Source: an uncultured Clostridium sp. | GTDB taxonomy: Bacteria > Bacillota > Clostridia > Lachnospirales > Lachnospiraceae | DNA: 24,759 bases | Reading direction: 5' to 3' | Assembly (NCBI GenBank): GCA_934438135.1 | Contig: CAKSBP010000043.1 | Coordinates: 1-24,759 of the forward strand | Shown: one piece after another, positions 14,943 through 22,791 of the stretch | Position numbering within the stretch: position 1 is the stretch's first letter | Layout: each line of letters starts with the position of its first letter | Translations under genes and position numbers: made by a program | Notes under the pieces: generated by a model | What the model was told of the DNA's origin: nothing | Database searches by the model: none | The model's input: only the letters and a program-made list of their open reading frames with translations

Positions 14943-15945
14943 GCATTTTGTTTCCCTTTATTTTTTTAACCAAAAGACAGCCACCAATACAGACAGCCAT
15001 TACAATTATACCACCGATAATACCAGATATGGATGTTCCAATCTGAGAATCTGAATGCTTCAAGCCGTAGTCAGGGAAAAGAGCCGTCAATTTCTGAATA
15101 TAACCGGTAAGTGTATGCACTTTTCCTCCTGAAGCAATCTCTGTACTTCCAGTCAATTTCTGAATAGACCATTCCAGTCCATCTGGATTCGCCGATGCAA
15201 ACAAAGACAAACCACCGCCAACAAATACAGTCAATGCCATAAATATTCCTAATACTCTTCGATATGAAAAATTAGATTTCTTATTTTCTGTTTGAATAGA
15301 ATGTTCTCCAGTCCATAATAATTCCGGTCTTGCTTCGTAAACAAAGCTTAATACAGCCGCTGTAATCAACCCTTCTACCAGACCAATTGCCAAGTGAATT
15401 GGCTGCATTGCCCCAGCAAATACAGCAAAAGGAAGCTCAGTAATTCCAGATAACAGTGTTTCCATCACAACAGAAAATGCTCCTAATTGAAGTGTAAGTA
15501 CGCATCCTGCAATTGATGCAAATGTAATTTTCTTTTTGGATATTCCATGTTTCATAAGAGGCTCCCATATACATAACGCTCCAATAAAGCACCCATAAAA
15601 TGCCATATTCCAAATATTACATCCTAGTGCCAGCAGACCACCATCTGCAAACAAAAGACACTGAACTACCAGTATTCCAATCATCGTAAGAAATCCTGCT
15701 AATGGTCCTAATAATGCAGATAACATCATTCCACCACAAAGATGTCCAGACGACCCTGTTCCCGGAATCGTAAAATTAATCATCTGGGCTGCAAATACAA
15801 ATGCTCCCATTACCCCCATTAGGGGAAGTTTTTCTGTTTCCTTTTCAATCTGCATTTTTTTCATAGAAAAAACAGCAGCTGCCCCGGAACATACATACAT
15901 TGTCCCAGCAACCGCTGGTGCTACTAAAGCGTCTGCCATGTGCAT
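14935..15945 (-). CDS. cbiM: Cobalt/nickel-binding ECF subunit CbiM fused to a CbiN-like PDGLE domain
   Basis: A 336-residue membrane protein. The start at 15945 gives MHMADALVAP, and family knowledge says the N-terminal Met amine and His2 bind the metal, so this start is required; AAGGAGG lies 7 bases upstream. Residues ~1-210 are the multi-helix CbiM/NikM substrate-binding unit, with a conserved GSSGHLCGGMM block that supplies further metal ligands. After a variable stretch, SANPDGLEWSIQ marks a PDGLE (CbiN/NikN-type) domain ending in a final helix, so the small subunit is fused. Cobalt and nickel importers look alike here; cobalt is the guess, with no corrin gene nearby to settle it. It lies 33 bases after the MATE gene stop. 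Confidence 0.88.
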   Translation of the reverse strand: MHMADALVAPAVAGTMYVCSGAAAVFSMKKMQIEKETEKLPLMGVMGAFVFAAQMINFTIPGTGSSGHLCGGMMLSALLGPLAGFLTMIGILVVQCLLFADGGLLALGCNIWNMAFYGCFIGALCIWEPLMKHGISKKKITFASIAGCVLTLQLGAFSVVMETLLSGITELPFAVFAGAMQPIHLAIGLVEGLITAAVLSFVYEARPELLWTGEHSIQTENKKSNFSYRRVLGIFMALTVFVGGGLSLFASANPDGLEWSIQKLTGSTEIASGGKVHTLTGYIQKLTALFPDYGLKHSDSQIGTSISGIIGGIIVMAVCIGGCLLVKKIKGNKMHE

Positions 15946-15978
15946 AATGATTCCTCCTTTTGTCTCTTTCATATTGTC

Positions 15979-17343
15979 TTAGTATGATTTCTTGTGAAAT
16001 GTTACTCTTTTGTACAAATATTCTGCTATAAACAATACCAGAAAATTACTCAGGAACATAGAAAGCCATATCCCTATTTCCCCTAAATTGGTAAAAAACT
16101 TAAAAAACAGCATAAGAGGAATTCGAAGTATCCAAAGTCTTATGGAAACAATACGGAAAGTATACTGTGTATTTCCAGTTCCATTAAACAGCCCGCAGTA
16201 ATTTTGAAACAACGCCATCAACGGCTGAGTAAATAAAACCCATACCAGATATACCGCTGCTGCCTTAAATGCCTCCTGATTATTTGTCAGCAAATGTACC
16301 ACCTGATATCGAAATGGCAGCAATACCACGCAGCCTGCAAGAGAAAATAGAACTGCGCTGATTCGACTGACCCGGTAAGATGCAACCGCTCGTTTTTCAT
16401 TTCCTGCTCCAATATTCTGTCCTACAAATGCGGCAAGAACACCTCCATACGCAGTAATCGGTATTAACAGCATATTGGAAATTTTCGTTCCAATACTATA
16501 CGCTGCCATAACCGTATTCCCATACGTCAAGGTAACTGCCTGAAAAATCAACATTCCTAGAGAACTTAATCCTTGACTGACAGCTGCAGGAACCGCAACT
16601 TTTCCAAGACATAGTATTTTTTCTCTATCTGGCTTTAATTCTTTCCAGGAAAGAGTTCCTTCCTCTGACGAGAAAAATAAATAATACATACAAAATGGAG
16701 TAACTGCCGCCTGTCCAATCAGTGTTGCTAAAGCCGCTCCAAAAACACCTAAAGAAAACACCCGAAGAAATACCGCAGTCAAAATAATATTAAGCAGTAT
16801 AGAACAAACAGACAATACAACTGGAGAAATCATATCACCTTTTGCCTGTCTGGCTGTTTCGAAAGCTGCAAATAGAAATAAAAACGGCATTTCAAATGCG
16901 CGAATCTTTAAATAAATATAGGCTGCATCATAAACTCCTTCTTTTGCACCAAGAATATGTAAAATTCCAGGACACAAAAAGAATACTAAAAGAGCAATAA
17001 ATGTTCCAAGTCCAACGCTTAAAGTAACCAAAAGTCCCGTATACTGCCTTGCACTCTCTCGTTCCCCAGCTCCATTTTGGTGGCTGATTACTGCAAGACC
17101 AGCAGTTGACAGACCAACCCGGACAGCTACAAAAATACCAAGCAGTGGCCATGTAATAGACATTCCCGCTTGTGCATCTACAGAATTATTCAGCTGACCA
17201 ATAAAATAAGTATCCACCAAATCATGAATAGATCTTAATAAATTCGCCGCAATTACAGGCAATGCTAATTTAAAAAATGCAGCCCATAAACGGTTTTCTT
17301 CTAATAATAAGTACTCTTTACTCTTATTCTTTCGTTTCATCAC
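15979..17343 (-). CDS. MATE-family multidrug/metabolite exporter
   Basis: A 454-residue membrane protein with about 12 hydrophobic helices in two similar halves, the MATE (MatE) architecture. Recognisable family blocks are FFKLALPVIAANLLRSIHDL, VDTYFIGQL near the N-terminus, GMSITWPL and, in the second half, IGTKISNMLLIPITAYGG and FVGQNIGAGNEKRA. MATE proteins expel cationic drugs or metabolites in exchange for Na+ or H+; the substrate here is unknown. The start is ATG-ATG with only a weak upstream GGG, so initiation could be at either ATG. Its short distance to cbiM suggests co-transcription with the metal importer. Confidence 0.87.
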   Translation of the reverse strand: MMKRKNKSKEYLLLEENRLWAAFFKLALPVIAANLLRSIHDLVDTYFIGQLNNSVDAQAGMSITWPLLGIFVAVRVGLSTAGLAVISHQNGAGERESARQYTGLLVTLSVGLGTFIALLVFFLCPGILHILGAKEGVYDAAYIYLKIRAFEMPFLFLFAAFETARQAKGDMISPVVLSVCSILLNIILTAVFLRVFSLGVFGAALATLIGQAAVTPFCMYYLFFSSEEGTLSWKELKPDREKILCLGKVAVPAAVSQGLSSLGMLIFQAVTLTYGNTVMAAYSIGTKISNMLLIPITAYGGVLAAFVGQNIGAGNEKRAVASYRVSRISAVLFSLAGCVVLLPFRYQVVHLLTNNQEAFKAAAVYLVWVLFTQPLMALFQNYCGLFNGTGNTQYTFRIVSIRLWILRIPLMLFFKFFTNLGEIGIWLSMFLSNFLVLFIAEYLYKRVTFHKKSY

Positions 17344-17676
17344 TTATACCCGCTGATCCTTATTTTACCTTAACATGAAAACTTCATCGGACAATACTTT
17401 AAATAAATATTTTTGAATTTAAGTTTTTTATACAAATTCTCTCTTTCTGCTGTTCTATATTGTACCATATTATCCCCCTTAATTGAATATCGCAAATTTA
17501 TTTTCTATCGAATGTACTCATTTTTCTATTTTAGCATAGAAATCACACAACCGCAAAATGATTCAAAAATTATATTTATTTTCCTCTTTTCCTTTTCTTC
17601 AATCTGTGTTATGATAATTTCGTTGTTACTTTCCAGGAAATACCTCATTTTATTTAATCAGAAAGGAAGTATTTCG

Positions 17677-18681
17677 ATGAAACAACAAGCAAAGCCAATT
17701 CTGACAATTCTACTTATTCTTTGTGTTCTCACACAAACTGTATCCAGTTCACAGATTTCTGCTAAGACTTCCAGTGGCTGTACTTTTATTATTCTTTCTA
17801 AGTACCACACATCTATGAAAATCGGTGACGAACTTTATATTGCAGCTATCACTTCTACCGGGAAGCTTCCAAAATGGAAAAGCTCTGATTCAAAAACTGC
17901 ATCGGTCAATACATATGGCAAGATAACTGCCAAGAAACCTGGTACTGTGTCCATTACAGCCAAAATAAAAGGTGCAGAAGCCTGCTGTAAAGTCACCGTA
18001 TCCAAGACAGTTCTCACCCTGAATGCCAGCAGTTTTTCTCTGGAACATAATCAGACAGCCAAACTCACGGCCAAAACCTCTAACGGCTCTTCCGTCACCT
18101 ATAAAAGTAATAAGAAGAGTGTTGCCATTGTAAATGAAGATGGTCTGATTACTGCCTTAAAACCCGGAGAAGCTGTCATTACAGTAAAGGCAAATACAAC
18201 AGAAAAGACCTGTAAAGTCAAAGTGAAATCTCCAACGATTACATTAAGTAAACGTTCTGCCACACTCTATCGAAGCCAGCAGCTTACGCTTACTGCTTCT
18301 GTCTCTTCTAAAATTACACCTGTCTGGAAATCCAACAAAAAAAGTGTTGCTACTGTTGACGAAACTGGTACTATTACGGCCATAAAACACGGTACAGCAA
18401 TTATTTCCGCTACGGTAGATGGTATCTCAAGAACCTGTGAAATCAACGTAGAAAAGCCAGTTATTACACTAAGCAGAACCGAATTAGATTTAAAAACCGG
18501 CAATACAGCCACACTAACCGCCAAAGTTTCCTCTGGGAACGCTCCTGTGTGGTCCTCCAGCAACTCAAATGTTGCCTCTGTAACCGATACTGGTACTATC
18601 ACTGCATTAAAAAAAGGAAAAGCATACATATATGCAAAAGAAGACGGTACCAAGGAACGTTGTATTGTAACTGTATCTTAA
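17677..18681 (+). CDS. Secreted protein with four Big_2 Ig-like repeats
   Basis: A 334-residue exported protein that is almost entirely repeats. The ATG at 17677 has AAGGAAG 8 bases upstream, and a signal peptide follows (ILTILLILCVLTQTVSS, cut near SAKTS). The frame stays open to 17413, but that part lacks a ribosome site and codes an implausible hydrophobic extension. Four Ig-like group 2 domains follow, each with the pattern W/Y-K/S-S-x-x-x-x-x-A-x-V-x-x-x-G-x-I-T-A-x-K-x-G. Examples are SVNTYGKITAKKPGTVSITA, IVNEDGLITALKPGEAVITV, TVDETGTITAIKHGTAIISA and SVTDTGTITALKKGKAYIYA. No catalytic domain, sortase motif or cell-wall module is present. It may be a stalk or adhesion protein, and the ligand is unknown. 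Confidence 0.87.
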   Translation: MKQQAKPILTILLILCVLTQTVSSSQISAKTSSGCTFIILSKYHTSMKIGDELYIAAITSTGKLPKWKSSDSKTASVNTYGKITAKKPGTVSITAKIKGAEACCKVTVSKTVLTLNASSFSLEHNQTAKLTAKTSNGSSVTYKSNKKSVAIVNEDGLITALKPGEAVITVKANTTEKTCKVKVKSPTITLSKRSATLYRSQQLTLTASVSSKITPVWKSNKKSVATVDETGTITAIKHGTAIISATVDGISRTCEINVEKPVITLSRTELDLKTGNTATLTAKVSSGNAPVWSSSNSNVASVTDTGTITALKKGKAYIYAKEDGTKERCIVTVS

Positions 18682-18713
18682 TCAGCTAAGAACGGTATTT
18701 TTCTGGAAGTAAC

Positions 18714-18749
18714 ACGGCAGTACGCAGTCATTCTGCTTTATACTGCCGT
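18714..18749. terminator. Hairpin between convergent genes
   Basis: ACGGCAGTA pairs with TACTGCCGT, and an inner GCAG/CTGC stem caps it. It sits between the convergent Big_2 and GHL10 genes, where a shared terminator is expected. Neither side has a clear T run, so termination efficiency is uncertain. Confidence 0.6.
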
Positions 18750-18758
18750 AAATTAGAA

Positions 18759-20054
18759 TTATTTTAGAATACGAATTAGATTTTTCATTTCAGAAGATGC
18801 TTTAGAAGAAACCATATTATCATATCGGTAAATGATAAAACCATCTACTTTTCCAGTACTTCTTCCATAAGCAACCTGACGCTGCAGATTTGTTCTGGAT
18901 GCTGCCCATTGGGTATCCGCAGGTAACAATGCGGATGCCTCTGATTTTGAAAGTCCAGCTTTATATGCTGCAATAGAAGCATAAATACTAACGCTGCTAT
19001 CTCCACGCAGAGATATCCATTGATTCAACACTTTTTTATAAGGAGATGTTTTATTTGTGGTACTCCAGTAAATCTGTGGCGAAACAAAATCGATATAAGA
19101 CGTTGATTTCAGCCATGTTTTCACATCACAATAGTTTGCAGTAGATGATTCCAGATTCGAAATATTACCCTGAGGACTAACACCAAAACGAACACTGGAA
19201 TCTATATTTTTAATCGCAGAATGTACTTTTTTCAGTAATGTATTCACTTTATTTCTCCTCCATGTAATAATTCCAGTTGGAGATGTATCATGTTCCTGAC
19301 AATAAGATTTATATTCTTTATACTCTACAGCATCAAAATTGGACCGATAGGAATTTCCAAGATTCGGATAAAAATAATCATCAAAAATAATCCCATTTAC
19401 CGAATACTTTTTCACAATTTCTTTTACTCCGTTTACAATCAGCCTCTGAACAGCTGTCTTAGAAGGATTGTAATACATCTGTCCATTGTAGGTAAGAACA
19501 TTCCTTTTCACTGAAGAATAGGAAGAATTACGCCATTTTCGTGCTTGATTGCCAGAAGATAGATACTTGCTATTTGTTACCCCAGACATAGAAACACGAT
19601 ATGGATTAATCCAAGCATAAAACTTCAGTCCACGTTTGTGTGCAGCTGAAACCATATACTTAAGTGGATCATATCCTGGATTCTTTCCCTGGGTTCCTGA
19701 AATATAAGAGGACCATGGAAAATAAGAAGATGGATACAGTGCATCACCACAAGGCCTTACTTGAACAATCACCGTATTCATTCTATCACTTTTACATTTT
19801 GTAAACATAGTATTAATATAAGACTTAAACTGTGAATATGTCATATTACTTGTTTTGGCTGAAAGAAATTCCAGATAAGAAATCCAGACTCCCCGCATCT
19901 CTGATTTTGTTTTCTGGTTTAACAGCTTATATGTAGGCTCCTGAACCAGTGCTTTTGTATTCGAAGCTTTTGCTGGATAACTCTGCAGACAAACAACACA
20001 CAGACAAATCAGAATCCCTGTTAAAAATTTATGTGTCATATTTTCTTTTTTCAT
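18759..20054 (-). CDS. GHL10-family glycosyl hydrolase (DigH/YngK-like), secreted
   Basis: A 431-residue exported protein with a signal peptide ending near PAKAS. The GHL10 (PF02638-type) block is clear: EMRGVWISYLEF, then MNTVIVQVRPCGDALYPSSY, GYDPLKYMVSAAHKRGLKFY, AWINPYRVS, NGIIFDDYFYP and FVSPQIYWS. These form a TIM-barrel, with acidic residues in the FDDYFYP loop as candidate catalytic groups. By family knowledge E. coli DigH cleaves denuded peptidoglycan glycan strands; other members are uncharacterised. The ATG has AAAGGAG 7 bases upstream and lies 14 bases after the amidase stop, so the two are one operon. That pairing supports a cell-wall role, as inference. Confidence 0.85.
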   Translation of the reverse strand: MKKENMTHKFLTGILICLCVVCLQSYPAKASNTKALVQEPTYKLLNQKTKSEMRGVWISYLEFLSAKTSNMTYSQFKSYINTMFTKCKSDRMNTVIVQVRPCGDALYPSSYFPWSSYISGTQGKNPGYDPLKYMVSAAHKRGLKFYAWINPYRVSMSGVTNSKYLSSGNQARKWRNSSYSSVKRNVLTYNGQMYYNPSKTAVQRLIVNGVKEIVKKYSVNGIIFDDYFYPNLGNSYRSNFDAVEYKEYKSYCQEHDTSPTGIITWRRNKVNTLLKKVHSAIKNIDSSVRFGVSPQGNISNLESSTANYCDVKTWLKSTSYIDFVSPQIYWSTTNKTSPYKKVLNQWISLRGDSSVSIYASIAAYKAGLSKSEASALLPADTQWAASRTNLQRQVAYGRSTGKVDGFIIYRYDNMVSSKASSEMKNLIRILK

Positions 20055-20068
20055 GATTTAACTCCTTT

Positions 20069-22243
20069 CTAACGTCCTGTTGGATATTTCTTAAAAAAAC
20101 CACAGACGGTCTGATAAAAATATCTGGATGCTTTTTTCTGGGTGGATGTATTTCCAAGAATCGATACATCTCCGGAATTGCTGATAAATCCAAGCTCTAC
20201 CAGAATCGATGGTACCGAATTATATTTCAATACATAGTAGTTTGCTGTCCGAACCCCTCTTGAAATACCAATTCCAAGTCTGGATGGCCAGTTATTCTGG
20301 AAGTACTCCGCCAGTATCTGACTGTTGGCTCCATTCGGCATTACCTTATTATTATTGCCACAGTAATAAGTTTCTGCACCTCTCGCCGTAGAACCAGCAG
20401 AATTCATATGCATGCTGATAAATAAATCTGCTTTTACACTGGCAGCAAATGCTGCTCTGTCGGCCAATGTAATAAATGTATCGCTTGTTCTTGTCCAATA
20501 GGCCTTTACTGGAGAACTGGGACTATTAAATAGTGATTTTGCATATGTATATAAAATAGCAAAATTAACATTTTTTTCATAAAGACCGCATCCAATAGCA
20601 CCTGGATCCGTTCCTCCATGTCCTGGATCAAGAACCACAATATTTTTATAGATTTCATCCGGATTTCCAATCTTTACTGTAACCATATCACCAGAACAGC
20701 TTATATCATATCCTTGTATTTTCGAAGTCTGAAACGTTAAAACTGTTTTCCCTGATGATGTCAGTGAGCTGGTAATCGACCTCACTGGAGCATTGTCTGG
20801 TATATGAATATTATTATAATAATCCTTATAATCTCCAGGAAGTGTTATTTTAAACTGCTTTTCATAATAACAGTCCTGATTAGAAATCTCCGCCGCACTT
20901 ACTTCCGATGGTTTTTGAAATACAACCTTTCCTGAGGAAATCGTAACTGTCTTATTCATAAATGTTAATACATAACTCGTCCCAGATATTTTCTCGTAAT
21001 ATTCCATATTTTTTTTGAGCTGAAGTGTTATCCGAACAGAACCATTACTACACTCTGAAAGAGTTACTTTTTTAATGACTGTAGAATTACTTAAGTACTG
21101 CTTAATAGCAGACATGCTATTAGATAATTCCGTAAACGTTAAGGTAATTTCGTTACTGCTTTTCTGATAGAACAGTTTTGGCTTCTGTTGCTTCAATGTC
21201 TTTACTGTAAAAATCTCTGTATTATTCTCTTTTTCAATAGCAGCAAAGAGCAGAAGATTCGAATATTGAGACCCAGACGGTATACGGGAAATACTGCTGT
21301 TCCACTTCCATAGTGCATTACCTACAGAATCCTCACATATAAAGCAGCTTGTTACAGAAGAAGCATCCCACTTATACTGAATTCCCAGGGCTCCTGCAGT
21401 AAATCGGCCTGGAACCATCACACAGCTTACTTTATGCTTATTATCTTTCAGTATCCTTGGAGGATCAGGAATTGTATACTTCTTCTTATTTATATACACG
21501 ATTCGACTGTTTATTGTATAAACGATCGTCCTATTCCCTTTCTTTATCGTAACCTTGCCTTTCGCATATGTATAATTTGTTCCAAGTGCAGTATTATGAA
21601 ATACTTTCCTTGCCTGGACAAATGCAGTGTTATTAAAAATCAGTGTTGGCAGTTTAGTTACAGATACATTTTTTTCATTAATACTTACTTTTCCTTTGCC
21701 ACCACTATAAATTCGCCATTCCTTATCATAATATAATGCATAAGGAGAACAAAAAACAAACTGGCTGGCTGACTTATTCCAATAACAGGTATAACCAAGG
21801 GATTCTGCCACAAATTTCGCAGGAACCAAGATTCGCTTCACTTTCTTGGAAACATACGATACAGATACTGGGGCATATGGTGCTGTAACTTTTTTCTCAT
21901 TAATATAAGCCTTCCTACTATTCAGTGCCAGCTTTACGGTATTTTGAAATTGACAAAACACCAGTACTCCCGTCTTAGAATTATAAGAAACAGATGCTTT
22001 CAGACTCTTTTGAAAAACCAAATCATATGGAAGCATAGCAGTACCATCTACCATAATTCCAGGTGTTCCTGATAATGCGATACTGCTTCCATCCAATGAG
22101 GCACCCACCTTGACACCTTTGTAACTGGTCATGTTTCCTTTCCCAATTTGAATTTCCAGAGCATCTGCCTTGACAATACCGGCTGGTATCAGAAAAAAGA
22201 AAACCAGCAGAAACAAACTCCTTCTCAAATTGATTTTCTTCAT
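20069..22243 (-). CDS. N-acetylmuramoyl-L-alanine amidase (Amidase_3) with stalk domains
   Basis: A 724-residue secreted cell-wall hydrolase. A signal peptide (LFLLVFFFLIPAGIVKA) is followed by two copper-amine-oxidase-N-like stalk domains: one around residues 40-170 (ILVPAKFVAESLGYTCYWNK) and one around 190-300 (CVMVPGRFTAGALGIQYKWD). An AMIN-like beta-rich region then spans about 330-530. The C-terminal Amidase_3 domain (~534-724) has the zinc and catalytic residues His542 (LDPGHGG), Glu556 (LYEKNVN), His612 (SMHMNS) and Glu683 (LVELGF). It cleaves the bond between MurNAc and the stem peptide, leaving denuded glycan. The ribosome site AAGGGTG lies beside an 8-bp inverted repeat. It is followed closely by the GHL10 gene. 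Confidence 0.93.
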   Translation of the reverse strand: MKKINLRRSLFLLVFFFLIPAGIVKADALEIQIGKGNMTSYKGVKVGASLDGSSIALSGTPGIMVDGTAMLPYDLVFQKSLKASVSYNSKTGVLVFCQFQNTVKLALNSRKAYINEKKVTAPYAPVSVSYVSKKVKRILVPAKFVAESLGYTCYWNKSASQFVFCSPYALYYDKEWRIYSGGKGKVSINEKNVSVTKLPTLIFNNTAFVQARKVFHNTALGTNYTYAKGKVTIKKGNRTIVYTINSRIVYINKKKYTIPDPPRILKDNKHKVSCVMVPGRFTAGALGIQYKWDASSVTSCFICEDSVGNALWKWNSSISRIPSGSQYSNLLLFAAIEKENNTEIFTVKTLKQQKPKLFYQKSSNEITLTFTELSNSMSAIKQYLSNSTVIKKVTLSECSNGSVRITLQLKKNMEYYEKISGTSYVLTFMNKTVTISSGKVVFQKPSEVSAAEISNQDCYYEKQFKITLPGDYKDYYNNIHIPDNAPVRSITSSLTSSGKTVLTFQTSKIQGYDISCSGDMVTVKIGNPDEIYKNIVVLDPGHGGTDPGAIGCGLYEKNVNFAILYTYAKSLFNSPSSPVKAYWTRTSDTFITLADRAAFAASVKADLFISMHMNSAGSTARGAETYYCGNNNKVMPNGANSQILAEYFQNNWPSRLGIGISRGVRTANYYVLKYNSVPSILVELGFISNSGDVSILGNTSTQKKASRYFYQTVCGFFKKYPTGR

Positions 22244-22252
22244 ATTATCACC

Positions 22253-22292
22253 CTTACTCTCTCATAAAATTCTCTCATTACCCAAGAGTAAG
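22253..22292 (-). promoter_or_regulatory. Possible hairpin at the amidase ribosome site
   Basis: On the minus strand CTTACTCT (22292-22285) can pair with AGAGTAAG (22260-22253), whose last three bases belong to the AAGGGTG ribosome site (22255-22249). This may tune amidase translation. The loop is 24 bases, so stability is modest. Confidence 0.3.
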
Positions 22293-22356
22293 AAAATTTC
22301 GTGTTAAAAATGTGTCATAATTTCGTCAAATACGCAAAAAACAAATTCTTCCCCTG

Positions 22357-22650
22357 TTATTGATAATATGGAACAATCAGATATTCCCCTGCATGGATCC
22401 GATCCGATGTAAGATTATTACATTCTTTAATCTCCTTAATATAAGAACGTAAACTACTGCAGTCCTCCGTATAATACCTAGATGCAATATCCCACAAGGT
22501 ATCTCCATCCTCTATATAAAGACTTGTTATCACCTTCTGTGCAGCACTATTCTCCCGAACAGGAACTGCTGTATTCACAGTAATCGTAACCACCCCTGCA
22601 ATAAAAACTACTGCCACAAATACGTATAAAAACTCTCTTTTCACTGTCAT
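22357..22650 (-). CDS. yneA: YneA-like LysM protein, SOS-linked division inhibitor candidate
   Basis: A 97-residue membrane-anchored protein. The start at MTVKREF (22650) has AAAGGAGA 8 bases upstream; the open frame continues to 22905, but that part overlaps the promoters and lexA and is rejected. One transmembrane segment (FLYVFVAVVFIAGVVTITV, residues 7-25) is followed by a LysM domain (~47-97) with the hallmark DGDTLWDIASRYY and a final AGEYLIVPYYQ. LysM binds peptidoglycan, so the protein faces outward. In Bacillus and Listeria YneA is encoded divergently from lexA, is LexA-repressed, and halts division after DNA damage. The same layout and LexA boxes over its promoter support that assignment here. 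Confidence 0.85.
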   Translation of the reverse strand: MTVKREFLYVFVAVVFIAGVVTITVNTAVPVRENSAAQKVITSLYIEDGDTLWDIASRYYTEDCSSLRSYIKEIKECNNLTSDRIHAGEYLIVPYYQ

Positions 22651-22666
22651 ACGATAAGTCTCCTTT

Positions 22667-22680
22667 CGAACATATGTTTC
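22667..22680. promoter_or_regulatory. LexA box 1 (yneA side)
   Basis: CGAACATATGTTTC matches the Gram-positive LexA consensus CGAACRNRYGTTYC at every position. It lies just downstream of the yneA -10, across the transcription start, so bound LexA would block yneA. Confidence 0.9.
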
Positions 22681-22686
22681 GTGATG

Positions 22687-22715
22687 ATTATATCGCACAT
22701 ATGTTCGCTTGTCAA
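22687..22715 (-). promoter_or_regulatory. Perfect sigma-A promoter of yneA
   Basis: On the minus strand TTGACA (22715-22710), a 17-base spacer and TATAAT (22692-22687). LexA box 2 fills the spacer and box 1 covers the start region, so the gene should be tightly repressed and strongly inducible. Confidence 0.9.
22694..22707. promoter_or_regulatory. LexA box 2 (inside the yneA promoter spacer)
   Basis: On the minus strand CGAACATATGTGCG, two mismatches from CGAACRNRYGTTYC, both in the outer part of one half-site. Its centre is 27 bp from box 1. Confidence 0.75.
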
Positions 22716-22723
22716 GAAAAAGC

Positions 22724-22737
22724 AGAACATCCGTTTG
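22724..22737. promoter_or_regulatory. Candidate LexA box 3 (lexA side)
   Basis: AGAACATCCGTTTG keeps the GAAC and GTTT half-sites with the right 4-base spacing but is otherwise degenerate. It overlaps the -35 of the lexA promoter, as expected for LexA autoregulation. It is weaker than boxes 1 and 2. Confidence 0.55.
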
Positions 22738-22763
22738 ACAAGGTTGAATATTTGAGCTATAAT
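22735..22763 (+). promoter_or_regulatory. Perfect sigma-A promoter of lexA
   Basis: TTGACA (22735-22740), a 17-base spacer, TATAAT (22758-22763). The GGAGG ribosome site at 22780-22784 and ATG at 22792 follow at normal distances. Confidence 0.92.
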
Positions 22764-22791
22764 AAAATAAATAAAATTTGGAGGTTTCTTC

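Noticed and set aside
17771..17778. B12-box-like GCCACTGG on the minus strand upstream of the MATE-cbi operon
   Set aside because: It lies inside the Big_2 coding sequence, about 430 bases from the MATE start, with none of the other riboswitch stems around it; a chance match.
19985..20020. Lipobox in the GHL10 signal peptide (Cys-containing hydrophobic core)
   Set aside because: The cysteines do not sit in an L-x-x-C lipobox, and an AKAS cut site follows, so a soluble secreted protein is likelier.
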